A DNA stretch of 7,850 bases. Source: Acidobacteriota bacterium. GTDB lineage: Bacteria; Acidobacteriota; Terriglobia; Terriglobales; Acidobacteriaceae. Position 1 is the first letter of the stretch. Each line of letters opens with the position of its first letter. Below the pieces are notes generated by a model that made no database searches, was not told the DNA's origin, and saw only the letters and a program-made list of their open reading frames with translations. Location: the NCBI GenBank assembly GCA_021778875.1, contig JAJYBT010000083.1, positions 1 to 7,850 of the forward strand, written 5' to 3'. Of this stretch, positions 1 through 6,120 are shown piece after piece. A program made the position numbers and the translations under genes.

Positions 1-885
1 GTGCACATAGGTGCGCAGCAGCTCCGTATTGTCGTAGAGCATCTTCTCGAAGTGCGGCACCACCCAGCGTTCATCCACGCTGTAGCGATGGAAGCCCCCG
101 GCAAGCTGGTCGTAAACGCCGCCTTTGGCCATCTTCTCCAGCGTTACCAGAAAGGCATTGCCGGCCTGCGCGTTGCCGCGATGCAGCGCAAGCTCCAGCA
201 GCAAGTCCAGCGCCGCTGGATGGGGAAACTTGGGTTGCGCTCCGAATCCGCCATTGCGCGCGTCAAACTGCGCCAGCGCGGAGCCGGCAATCTTGTCGAC
301 CAGCGAAAGCGTCAGATCGGCTCCCCGGCCCGAGAAGCTTTCGTTGTGTTCAATCGCAGCCATCACGCTGGCAGCCGACTCCAGCGCCTCCTCGCGCCGT
401 TCGCGCCACACCTGCGCCATGGTCAGCAGCACACGACCAAAGCCCGGCCGGCCGTAGCGATCGTCCCGCGGGAAATAGGTGCCGCCAAAGTACGGGCGTC
501 CATCCGGCGTCAGAAATGCGGTCAGCGGCCATCCACCCTGCCCGCTGATAGCGGACACCGCCGCCTGGTAGCGCGTATCCACATCCGGACGCTCGTCGCG
601 ATCCACCTTGACGGCGATGTAGTGGTCATTGATGACTCGCGCAATCTCAGGATCTTCATACGACTCACGGTCCATCACATGGCACCAGTGGCACCACACC
701 GCGCCAATGTCCAGCAGGATTGGCTTGTTTTCATCCCGCGCCAGAGAAAATGCCTCCGGGCCCCATGCGTGCCACCGCACTGGCTGATGCCGCGCTGAGC
801 GCAGGTAAGAGGAGGCTGCATGTTCCAGTTGATTCGAAGCACCGTGAGTTGGGGAAGAATCCGCTTGCATGGGCTGAGCATACAT
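1..885 (-). CDS. DUF255/YyaL-type thioredoxin-fold protein, N-terminal part (3' end beyond window)
   Basis: This is a member of the YyaL/SPATA20 family, which joins an N-terminal thioredoxin-like DUF255 domain to an alpha/alpha-barrel resembling N-acylglucosamine epimerases. Its biochemical role is not established. The 295 visible codons are open to the window edge; the family is usually near 700 residues, so well under half is present. Numbering from the ATG at 885, the DUF255 domain covers about residues 18-180. It carries the redox-like motif CHWC (C65, C68), the downstream VDRDERPDVD stretch (94-103) and the likely cis-proline in GGWPLTAF (P120). The start of the barrel domain follows, with GGFG (212-215), PKFPHP (218-223) and GGFHRYSVDERW (263-274) then PHFEKMLYDN. 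The start is uncertain: ATG 885 and ATG 870 are both in frame, neither has a clear Shine-Dalgarno, and ATG 885 lies just past a terminator-like hairpin. Family assignment is secure, function is not. Confidence 0.93.
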   Translation of the reverse strand, partial: MYAQPMQADSSPTHGASNQLEHAASSYLRSARHQPVRWHAWGPEAFSLARDENKPILLDIGAVWCHWCHVMDRESYEDPEIARVINDHYIAVKVDRDERPDVDTRYQAAVSAISGQGGWPLTAFLTPDGRPYFGGTYFPRDDRYGRPGFGRVLLTMAQVWRERREEALESAASVMAAIEHNESFSGRGADLTLSLVDKIAGSALAQFDARNGGFGAQPKFPHPAALDLLLELALHRGNAQAGNAFLVTLEKMAKGGVYDQLAGGFHRYSVDERWVVPHFEKMLYDNTELLRTYVH

Positions 886-887
886 GG

Positions 888-919
888 AAAGAGCCCGAAG
901 CGGCCAGCGCTCCGGGCTC
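888..919 (-). terminator. Probable intrinsic terminator after the glutathione peroxidase gene
   Basis: On the minus strand a 7-bp stem (GAGCCCG at 919-913 with CGGGCTC at 897-891) continues, after one mismatch, into a 4-bp AGCG/CGCT stem around a 5-nt loop. It is followed by a short TTT run at 890-888. It sits about 37 bp past the peroxidase stop and just before the first possible start of the DUF255 gene. The T tract is short, so termination may be partial. The plus-strand direction lacks a T run, which supports the minus orientation. Confidence 0.6.
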
Positions 920-955
920 CATGCAAATTCGCAATCTGTGCGAGAGCAGCGGCTC

Positions 956-1510
956 TTATGCTTTGGCCAGCTCAGCCTGGATGGCTGCGACAAGCTCCGG
1001 CGCGTCGGGCGCGGTGTCCGGAGCAAAGCGCTGCACCACCTCGCCGGAACGGCTTACCAGAAACTTCTCAAAGTTCCACAGAATCTCCGGCTCCTGGTTA
1101 GGCTCGATGCCGTACCCGCGCAGCTTTTGCGCAAACGGTACCTCTGCCACGCTCACAGCCTTGGGCTGTGCCGCAATCAGCGTGGCATACAGGGGATGCT
1201 TCTCCGCGCCGACCACGGTGATCTTACTGTACATGGGAAACTTGACGCCATAATTCGAGGTGCAAAAGGTCTGGATCTCCTCGTCTGTGCCCGGCTCCTG
1301 GCTCTTGAAGTCATTGGCCGGAAAGCCGGTAATCGCCAGCCCCTGACCACGGAATCGTTCGTACAGATTCTCCAGCCCCTCATACTGCGGCGTCAGGCCG
1401 CACTTGGAAGCCACATTTACCACCAGCAGAACTTTGCCTTTGAACTCTGCAAGCGATGCCTCTTCGCCGCTGATCTTGCGAACGGGGATGTCATAGATGG
1501 ATGCACTCAT
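956..1510 (-). CDS. Glutathione peroxidase family thiol peroxidase
   Basis: A 184-residue cytoplasmic thioredoxin-fold peroxidase of the Gpx/BtuE family. It reduces hydrogen peroxide or organic hydroperoxides, in bacteria usually with thioredoxin rather than glutathione as reductant. The peroxidatic cysteine is C37 in VNVASKCGLT, and the usual catalytic partners are visible: Q71 (in SQEPGT), W145 and N146 (in LWNFEKFLV). The loop that reads FPCNQF in many relatives is FPANDF here, so that cysteine is missing. C83 in FCTSNYG lies where thioredoxin-dependent members often carry the resolving cysteine. Length is normal for the family and no signal peptide is seen. ATG 1510 is well supported by AAGGAG seven bases upstream. 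It lies 56 bp after the M20 hydrolase on the same strand and is followed by a terminator-like hairpin. The family is clear; the reductant is inferred. Confidence 0.95.
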   Translation of the reverse strand: MSASIYDIPVRKISGEEASLAEFKGKVLLVVNVASKCGLTPQYEGLENLYERFRGQGLAITGFPANDFKSQEPGTDEEIQTFCTSNYGVKFPMYSKITVVGAEKHPLYATLIAAQPKAVSVAEVPFAQKLRGYGIEPNQEPEILWNFEKFLVSRSGEVVQRFAPDTAPDAPELVAAIQAELAKA

Positions 1511-1517
1511 GCTGTTT

Positions 1518-1523
1518 CTCCTT
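1518..1523 (-). promoter_or_regulatory. Strong ribosome binding site of the peroxidase gene
   Basis: The minus strand reads AAGGAG with seven bases to the ATG at 1510. This is the clearest ribosome binding site on the minus strand of the window and fixes the peroxidase start. Confidence 0.75.
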
Positions 1524-1534
1524 CGCTTCGAACT

Positions 1535-1549
1535 GTGTATTTAGTACAC
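1535..1549. repeat. Short inverted repeat upstream of the peroxidase gene
   Basis: GTGTA and TACAC form perfect 5-bp arms around a 5-base AT-rich spacer (GTGTATTTAGTACAC). The repeat lies between the M20 hydrolase stop and the peroxidase ribosome binding site, about 25-40 bp upstream of the start codon. It could be an operator or a small mRNA hairpin. No T run follows on either strand, so a terminator is unlikely. Arms this short can occur by chance. Confidence 0.35.
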
Positions 1550-1566
1550 GGTGGATATCGCCGACC

Positions 1567-2601
1567 TCAGGCCAGCAGCTTCTTTGCCACCTGGATGTAC
1601 AACTCAACTGCCTCAAGCAGTTCCTTCTTGGCCAGCTTCTCAAAGGGCGTGTGCGCCACGTGGATGGATCCCGGTCCAAGCAGCAGAGGTTCGCCCCAGT
1701 TGCTCAACTGCGGAATGTCCGTCGTAAACTTGGCGATCATGGTCGGCAAACCCTCCACTGCGCGCAAGCGCACAAAGGGAATCTCAAGCGTGAAATCCAC
1801 GTCTGCCAGGCCCGCGGTGGCGTCCAGCAGGGCTTTGCGCACGGGGGCCGAGTCCCCTACCAGCCGCACCAGCACCTGCGCCTCTGCCTTGTCCGCAATC
1901 ACGTTGGGAGCGTATCCGCCATGCACCTGGCCGATGTTCAAGGTGCTCGGTCCCACGTCCTCCGTCACGGGCAACTCCAGTGCCAGCAATTTGCCCAGTG
2001 CTTCCACCAGCTTGTGAACCGCGCTGTCTCCGAGTTCGGGATACGCCGAGTGCGCCATCTTGCCGGTAGACTTGAGCACCGCGCGCAGAGCACCCTTTGA
2101 GGCCAGGGCCAGGCGATTATCGGTCGGCTCACCGTTGATCAGGTATCGGCTTCCCTTTGGCTTCAGGTTGGCCACCTTGGCGCCAGCGGAATCCCGCTCC
2201 TCGCCAGAGACAAAGAGCAACCCGACGCGCAATCCCGACGCGCGGAGCGACTCGGCTGCCGCAACTTGCGCGGCAATGATTCCCTTGGCATCTGAGACGC
2301 CGCGACCGTACAGGAACTCCGCATCCTCCCTGTAGGGGATGTAGGGCGGAACCGTGTCCATATGCGTGGAGAAAACAAGTTCCGGAGTCTGCCCCGCGAT
2401 GCCTGCATACACATTCCAGCGCGGGCCGGCGTTCGCGCTCTCCGGCGGCTGCGGTACCGCGGTCTTCTCTGCATCCCAGCCACGAGCAGACAGAAAATTC
2501 GCCAGAAAATCGCCCACAGCGCCTTCGTGGTAGGTGGTGGACTCAATTTCGACAAGCTGCCGGGTGAACTGTATCGGATCAAGCGGAGAGATTTCGGACA
2601 T
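1567..2601 (-). CDS. M20-family zinc metallohydrolase (ArgE/DapE/ACY1-like deacylase or peptidase)
   Basis: A 344-residue protein of the M20 co-catalytic zinc hydrolase superfamily, which removes acyl groups from amino acids (ArgE, DapE, aminoacylase) or cleaves small peptides in the cytoplasm. Metal-site motifs appear in the expected order: STHMDTVPP (H80, D82), the bridging aspartate in GRGVSDAKG (D104), the catalytic glutamate pair in VSGEERDS (E134, E135), NGEPTDN (E158) and the late histidine in HVAHTPFEK (H317). The lid/dimerisation domain lies roughly between residues 170 and 280 and includes KMAHSAYPELGDSA, where H184 is the histidine many dimeric members contribute to the neighbouring active site. 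Length is slightly short but complete. ATG 2601 gives an intact N-terminus but has only a weak ribosome binding site. It is divergent from the alpha/beta-hydrolase gene and 56 bp upstream of the peroxidase gene. The sequence does not decide the substrate, so no gene symbol is given. Confidence 0.93.
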   Translation of the reverse strand: MSEISPLDPIQFTRQLVEIESTTYHEGAVGDFLANFLSARGWDAEKTAVPQPPESANAGPRWNVYAGIAGQTPELVFSTHMDTVPPYIPYREDAEFLYGRGVSDAKGIIAAQVAAAESLRASGLRVGLLFVSGEERDSAGAKVANLKPKGSRYLINGEPTDNRLALASKGALRAVLKSTGKMAHSAYPELGDSAVHKLVEALGKLLALELPVTEDVGPSTLNIGQVHGGYAPNVIADKAEAQVLVRLVGDSAPVRKALLDATAGLADVDFTLEIPFVRLRAVEGLPTMIAKFTTDIPQLSNWGEPLLLGPGSIHVAHTPFEKLAKKELLEAVELYIQVAKKLLA

Positions 2602-2641
2602 GATACTGCCAGAATACCTTACGTAACTCAGCCGCTATTTT

Positions 2642-2657
2642 GAAGTTATGGAACTTC
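2642..2657. repeat. Inverted repeat GAAGTT-4-AACTTC in the divergent promoter region
   Basis: Perfect 6-bp arms separated by four bases (GAAGTTATGGAACTTC), placed about 40 bp upstream of the M20 gene start and 110 bp upstream of the alpha/beta-hydrolase. The size and symmetry fit a dimeric repressor site. There is no known motif match that I can state. Confidence 0.4.
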
Positions 2658-2684
2658 TGCCACCGAAACGGGGCTGCCTTTTGA

Positions 2685-2696
2685 CGTTCTTGAACG
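2685..2696. repeat. Inverted repeat CGTTC-2-GAACG in the divergent promoter region
   Basis: Perfect 5-bp arms with a 2-base centre (CGTTCTTGAACG), overlapping a TTGACG hexamer (2681-2686) that could act as a -35. It is 28 bp from the neighbouring 2642-2657 repeat. The placement suggests possible control of the plus-strand operon, but no matching -10 was found 17 bp downstream. Confidence 0.35.
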
Positions 2697-2767
2697 ATTT
2701 ACTTCAGCCGGATTCGTTCCCGTCCGATGGCAGGTGAGCGCGTAATATAGTTTTCAGGATGATGAAC

Positions 2768-3472
2768 ATGCTCTCCGCAGCCCTCCCGAGCGAACAACCC
2801 GGGCATGCCAAACTGCGCAGCGTTGCACTGCGCGGTCCCGCGGGCCGTCTGGAAGCTGTTCTGAACGAGGGCAGGCCCGACGCGCCATATGCCGCGTTGG
2901 TGTGTCATCCGCATCCCAAGGGCGGCGGCACCATGCACAACAAGGTGGTGTACCACGCCATGAAGACCCTGAACGCCCCGGAGTGGGGCTTCGGCTGCCC
3001 GGTGCTTCGGTTCAACTTTCGCGGAACGGGCCTGAGCGAGGGCAGCCACGATGGACGGGCAGAAAGCGAAGATGTGCTGGCTGCGATGCGCTGGCTTGAA
3101 AACGCATTCAACCGTCCGCTTATTGTGGCAGGCTTCAGCTTTGGCGCGGCGATGGCGCTGCGCGCCTGCTGCCACGCGAGCCGCGCGGAGACGCACCCTC
3201 TGGTATCCGCACTCGTCGCACTCGGTTTGCCCACGCGGGCTGAGGGCCGGGAGTACCACTACGCCTTCCTGTCCGGATGTACAATCCCCAAATTATTTCT
3301 GAGCGGCGACAGCGACCAGTACGCATCCGCGGATGACCTGCGCCGGGCTGCTTCCATCGCGGCAGAGTCCAGCAGGCTGGTGCTGCTGCCGGGCGCCGAT
3401 CATTTTTTTGCCGGTCAACTTGAGGCGATGCAGACTGCGCTCGCCCATTGGCTGAAGGAGCAAACGTCATGA
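2768..3472 (+). CDS. Small alpha/beta-hydrolase (COG2945-like), probable serine esterase
   Basis: A 234-residue cytoplasmic alpha/beta-hydrolase of the compact COG2945 type, a family whose natural substrates are mostly unknown. Characteristic features are HPHPKGGGTMHNK (from residue 47), near the oxyanion region, and FNFRGTGLSEG (from 82). The nucleophile elbow is GFSFG with S124. The acid is probably D183 in GDSD (D181 is the alternative), and H212 in GADHFF completes the triad. There is no signal peptide or lid insertion. ATG codons also occur at 2759 and 2762; I prefer 2768 because AGGA at 2756-2759 sits eight bases upstream of it. Its TGA overlaps the ATG of the glycerate kinase gene (ATGA), so the two are almost certainly co-transcribed and translationally coupled. 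That suggests a shared substrate or pathway, for example release of a hydroxy-acid from an ester, but this is inference. Confidence 0.92.
   Translation: MLSAALPSEQPGHAKLRSVALRGPAGRLEAVLNEGRPDAPYAALVCHPHPKGGGTMHNKVVYHAMKTLNAPEWGFGCPVLRFNFRGTGLSEGSHDGRAESEDVLAAMRWLENAFNRPLIVAGFSFGAAMALRACCHASRAETHPLVSALVALGLPTRAEGREYHYAFLSGCTIPKLFLSGDSDQYASADDLRRAASIAAESSRLVLLPGADHFFAGQLEAMQTALAHWLKEQTS
3455..3460 (+). promoter_or_regulatory. Ribosome binding site of glycerate kinase, inside the hydrolase gene
   Basis: AAGGAG ends eight bases before the ATG at 3469. It decides the kinase start against an in-frame TTG at 3448, which would lie upstream of this site. The site is embedded in the last codons of the hydrolase gene, as is usual for coupled translation. 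Confidence 0.75.
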
Positions 3473-4923
3473 GCCCAGTCAGCGATTCTGTTTACGATCT
3501 GCTGCACGCTGAAGCTTCTGAGATTTTTACCGGGGCTCTGGCGGCCTGCGATATCGCAACGGCCTTCGACCGCCGCATTCGTTTCAGCGGCAACACGCTG
3601 GAACGCCTGTTGCCCGATGGCATCGGACCGGAGACCATCAACCTCGCGGATTACAAGCGCATCTACGTAATCGCCATGGGCAAAGCAGCCGGCTCCATGG
3701 TGGATGTTCTGCTGGACCGTATGAAACGCCGCGCGGGTATGCGCGGAATCTGCTGCTCCAAGTACCTGCCTCAGAAGCGCAACTGGCGCTTTCGTTACTT
3801 CGAGGGCGGTCATCCCCTGCCCAACGACGACTCCTTTGCGGCAGCCCGCGCGGCGCTAGCCATGCTGAAGAAGGCCCGGAAGGATACGCTGGTTTTCTTC
3901 CTCATCTCCGGCGGCGGATCCGCCATGTTTGACCTTCCACTGGATGAGCAGATCAGCCTGGAAGACACCATGGCTTTCCACCAGGCACTGCTGGCCTCCG
4001 GTGCGCCAATCAACGAGATCAACACCTTGCGCAAACACTTTTCGGCGGTAAAGGGTGGGCGGCTGGCCATGGCCGCGCCAGAGGCCACCAAGGTCTCCAT
4101 CCTCCTGCCGGACGTGCCCCTTCGCACACTCGACGCTCTCTCCTCTGGGCCCACCTCGCCCGACCAGTCCACGGTGGATGACGTGCGCGCCATCCTGGCA
4201 AAGTACGATCTCGCCAGCAAGCTGCCCGCCTCCGTTCGCAACTTTTTTGAGCGTGCCGACCTGCCGGAATCGCCGGGCAATAAAGGCTGGCGCCCCGGCT
4301 TTCTCCCCAAGCTGACGCGCGTGGGTTCGACCGTGCCGCGCAGCGTTACGGCTGCGGCCAACATGACCGGCGAGCACGAGGCGTTCCGCGATTCGGTATT
4401 CGAGCTACTGCTTTCGAGCCACGACCTGGTGGAAAATGCCCGGTCGCTGGCCCAGAAAGCCGGCTACTTTGTGGCAGTGGACAACTCCTGCGATGACTGG
4501 GATTACGCCGATGCCGCGCGCTATCTTCTCGAGCGCTTTCACGAGATGCGCAGGGACCACCCGCGTTTCTGCCTGATCTCTGCCGGCGAACTGACGGTAA
4601 CCATGGACCGCGCACCGGGGGCTGGCGGGCGGAACCAGCAATTTGCACTATCCTGTGCCTTTGACCTTGCCAAATATCCCGGGGAATTGCTTACTGTTCT
4701 GAGCGCCGGGTCAGATGGTATCGACGGCAATACCCAGACGGCAGGCGCCATCGCCGATCCCACGACCATGGCACGCGCTCGCTCGTTTGGCTTCGATCCC
4801 GAGGAGTCGCTGCGCAGCTTTAACGCCTGTCCGCTCTTCACCGCTCTCGGGGACTCCGTGGTAACCGGACCTACCGGGCATAACCTGCGCGACCTGCGCC
4901 TTCTCATCGCAGACAAGCGCTAG
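3469..4923 (+). CDS. Glycerate 2-kinase (DUF4147 + MOFRL family)
   Basis: A 484-residue enzyme of the GckA/TtuD glycerate 2-kinase family, which phosphorylates D-glycerate with ATP to 2-phosphoglycerate. This feeds glycerate from glyoxylate, tartrate, serine or sugar-acid breakdown into lower glycolysis. The N-terminal DUF4147 domain (about residues 8-250) shows AMGKAAGSM (69-77), EGGHPLPND (112-120), the glycine-rich LISGGGSAMF (145-154), NTLRKHFSAVKGGRLA (185-200) and SSGPTSPD (225-232). The C-terminal MOFRL domain (about 368-480) shows SAGE (371-374), GGRNQQFAL (386-394), SAGSDGIDG (412-420) and TGPTGHNLRDL (466-476). All family landmarks are present and length is in the upper normal range. 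The start at 3469 overlaps the hydrolase stop. A LacI-type regulator follows 107 bp downstream on the same strand and may control the pair. Members of this family sometimes act on related hydroxy-acids, so strict glycerate specificity is not certain. Confidence 0.95.
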   Translation: MSPVSDSVYDLLHAEASEIFTGALAACDIATAFDRRIRFSGNTLERLLPDGIGPETINLADYKRIYVIAMGKAAGSMVDVLLDRMKRRAGMRGICCSKYLPQKRNWRFRYFEGGHPLPNDDSFAAARAALAMLKKARKDTLVFFLISGGGSAMFDLPLDEQISLEDTMAFHQALLASGAPINEINTLRKHFSAVKGGRLAMAAPEATKVSILLPDVPLRTLDALSSGPTSPDQSTVDDVRAILAKYDLASKLPASVRNFFERADLPESPGNKGWRPGFLPKLTRVGSTVPRSVTAAANMTGEHEAFRDSVFELLLSSHDLVENARSLAQKAGYFVAVDNSCDDWDYADAARYLLERFHEMRRDHPRFCLISAGELTVTMDRAPGAGGRNQQFALSCAFDLAKYPGELLTVLSAGSDGIDGNTQTAGAIADPTTMARARSFGFDPEESLRSFNACPLFTALGDSVVTGPTGHNLRDLRLLIADKR

Positions 4924-4936
4924 AAACGTAGTTTCT
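4922..4936. repeat. Inverted repeat on the glycerate kinase stop codon, candidate regulator site
   Basis: AGAAAC and GTTTCT form perfect 6-bp arms around GTA (AGAAACGTAGTTTCT), starting inside the TAG stop. LacI-family operators often have GAAA-type half-sites, but normally around a central CG with even spacing; here the centre is three bases, which argues against a textbook site. As a terminator it would be weak, since it lacks a GC-rich stem and a T run. Confidence 0.35.
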
Positions 4937-4942
4937 TCACTG

Positions 4943-4953
4943 AGCAATTTGCT
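4943..4953. repeat. Inverted repeat AGCAA-T-TTGCT upstream of the lacI-family gene
   Basis: Perfect 5-bp arms around one base (AGCAATTTGCT), centred about 19 bp after the preceding repeat and about 27 bp before the candidate -35 hexamer of the regulator gene. It may be a second binding site or chance. Confidence 0.28.
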
Positions 4954-4979
4954 TCCGCAGTTGGCGATTCGGGCCTACG

Positions 4980-5007
4980 TTGTAACATTAGCTTTTCAGC
5001 CTATTCT
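4980..5007 (+). promoter_or_regulatory. Candidate sigma-70-like promoter of the lacI-family gene
   Basis: TTGTAA (4980-4985) and TATTCT (5002-5007) each match the standard hexamers at four of six positions and are 16 bp apart. The predicted start near 5014 leaves just enough room for the AGGA ribosome binding site at 5019-5022. No better pair was seen in the 107-bp gap. If real, the regulator has its own transcript rather than only reading through from the kinase gene. Confidence 0.38.
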
Positions 5008-5030
5008 CGTTTCAGTTCAGGATTTCGCTC

Positions 5031-6089
5031 GTGGCTCGCAAAGCAACCCGTAAAGCAGTCGACAAGACGCCCGATATCCGCGCTGTAGCCGCATTGGCCA
5101 AGGTATCCATCGCGACCGTCTCTAGAACCATCAACGGCTCACCCGTGGTAAGTGACCGGTTGTCCAAGCGCGTCTGGCAGGCCATCGAGCAGCTGAACTA
5201 CTTTCCGAATACGCAGGCGCGGAGCCTGGTCTCGGGCCGCAGCCGCATCCTTGGCATCATCGTTGAAAACATTACCAATCCGTTCTTCCCAGAGCTGATC
5301 CAGAGCTTTGAGGAGATTGCCGTGGCCAATGGATACGAGATCCTCGTCAGCTCTTCCAACAGCGATCCCGCCGTGCTGACCACCTGTGTCCGCCGCATGA
5401 TTGAGCGCAAGGTGGAAGGCGTCGCGGTGCTTACCTTCGGCGAAGAAGAGACCGTGCTGGAGCATCTGACGTACCACGATATTCCAATCGTGCTGGCCGA
5501 GTTTCGCCTGGAAGATCCCAAGTCCAGCACCATCCTGCTGGACTACAGCACCGGGATTCACGCAGCCATCCATCACCTCGTTGAGTTGGGCCACCGCAAG
5601 ATTGCGTACCTTGCCGGGCCACACGCACTGCATTCTGCGATCACGCGAGAGAACGATTTCCGGTCGGCAATGCAGTCAGTCAACCTGCCCATTCACAAGG
5701 ATTGGATCATCGAGTGCAATCACACGCTCAAAGGCGGCGTGGCGGGCTTTGAGCAGTTGCAGAAGCTGCCCGAGCGCCCAACGGCCATTCTCTGCTCCAA
5801 CGACATGACGGCGATCGGCGTGCTGCGGGCGGCATACATGCGCGGCCTCAACGTGCCCAAGGATCTCTCCGTCATTGGCTTGGACGATATCGACTTTGCC
5901 GAATTCACGCTGCCCCCGCTGACGACCATACGGCTCTCGCGCACTGATCTGGCGCGGGCGGCCTTTGAGGCGCTGCGCCTGCAGGCAGAGGAACCGGACA
6001 AGGCGAAGATCCAGCGCGAGTTCCTGGTTTCCACAAGTCTCGTACTGCGTGATTCCACTGGCGTTCCACCCGCGACTGCCAGGTCCTGA
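5031..6089 (+). CDS. LacI/GalR-family transcriptional regulator
   Basis: A 352-residue DNA-binding regulator. The N-terminal helix-turn-helix spans about residues 15-37 (DIRAVAALAKVSIATVSRTI), with the recognition helix around VSIATVSR. The hinge helix follows, with ARSLVSGRS (63-71). The rest is a periplasmic-binding-protein-like effector domain with typical landmarks: ENITNPFFPEL (79-89), LGHRKIAYLAG (186-196), R206, SNDMTAIG (256-263; D258) and VIGLDDIDFAEFTLPPLTTI (281-300). The usual R..GF sugar-contact stretch reads RENDF here, so the effector pocket may differ from classic sugar binders. GTG 5031 has AGGA eight bases upstream; it gives a basic 14-residue extension before the helix-turn-helix, longer than usual. 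The gene sits directly after glycerate kinase on the same strand, so control of the hydrolase-kinase operon is the simplest hypothesis. The ligand cannot be read from the sequence. Confidence 0.95.
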   Translation: MARKATRKAVDKTPDIRAVAALAKVSIATVSRTINGSPVVSDRLSKRVWQAIEQLNYFPNTQARSLVSGRSRILGIIVENITNPFFPELIQSFEEIAVANGYEILVSSSNSDPAVLTTCVRRMIERKVEGVAVLTFGEEETVLEHLTYHDIPIVLAEFRLEDPKSSTILLDYSTGIHAAIHHLVELGHRKIAYLAGPHALHSAITRENDFRSAMQSVNLPIHKDWIIECNHTLKGGVAGFEQLQKLPERPTAILCSNDMTAIGVLRAAYMRGLNVPKDLSVIGLDDIDFAEFTLPPLTTIRLSRTDLARAAFEALRLQAEEPDKAKIQREFLVSTSLVLRDSTGVPPATARS

Positions 6090-6109
6090 CATCTCTCCAC
6101 AGCCTGGCA
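6077..6109. terminator. Weak inverted repeat between converging lacI and acyltransferase genes
   Basis: TGCCAGG (6077-6083) and CCTGGCA (6103-6109) form 7-bp arms around a 19-base loop that includes the lacI stop codon. On the plus strand a TTTT run follows about eight bases after the stem (6118-6121), too far away for a good intrinsic terminator. The genes converge across only 31 bp, so some shared transcript end is expected, but this hairpin is only a weak candidate. Confidence 0.25.
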
Positions 6110-6120
6110 AGTTGGCGTTT

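Larger units (their letters stand above)
2602..2758. promoter_or_regulatory. Divergent intergenic region between the M20 hydrolase and the alpha/beta-hydrolase
   Basis: This non-coding stretch must hold the starts of two divergent transcripts. It contains two short inverted repeats (2642-2657 and 2685-2696) and an 8-bp palindrome TTACGTAA at 2619-2626 in the M20 leader. For the plus strand, TAATAT at 2743-2748 resembles a -10 box, but no good -35 lies at the right distance. For the minus strand only weak matches are seen (TTCAAA at 2644-2639, TAAGGT 17 bp on). Individual promoter calls are therefore tentative. Confidence 0.4.

Noticed and set aside
1..798. Long plus-strand open reading frame opposite the DUF255 gene
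   Set aside because: It is antisense to a clear DUF255 coding frame, has no family motifs, and is the kind of shadow frame common in GC-rich genes.
884..2017. 377-codon plus-strand open reading frame opposite the peroxidase and M20 genes
   Set aside because: It crosses two well-supported genes and their intergenic gap on the opposite strand, with an implausible composition and no recognisable domain.
3448..3468. TTG 3448 as the glycerate kinase start
   Set aside because: The AAGGAG ribosome binding site lies downstream of it and is correctly spaced for ATG 3469, which also gives the ATGA overlap.
3810..4377. Two overlapping minus-strand frames inside the glycerate kinase gene
   Set aside because: Both lie wholly within a clear kinase coding region and show low-complexity Arg/Ser/Ala-rich composition typical of shadow frames.
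5139..5633. Minus-strand frame inside the lacI-family gene
   Set aside because: It is fully antisense to conserved LacI-family sequence, with no ribosome binding site or domain to support it.
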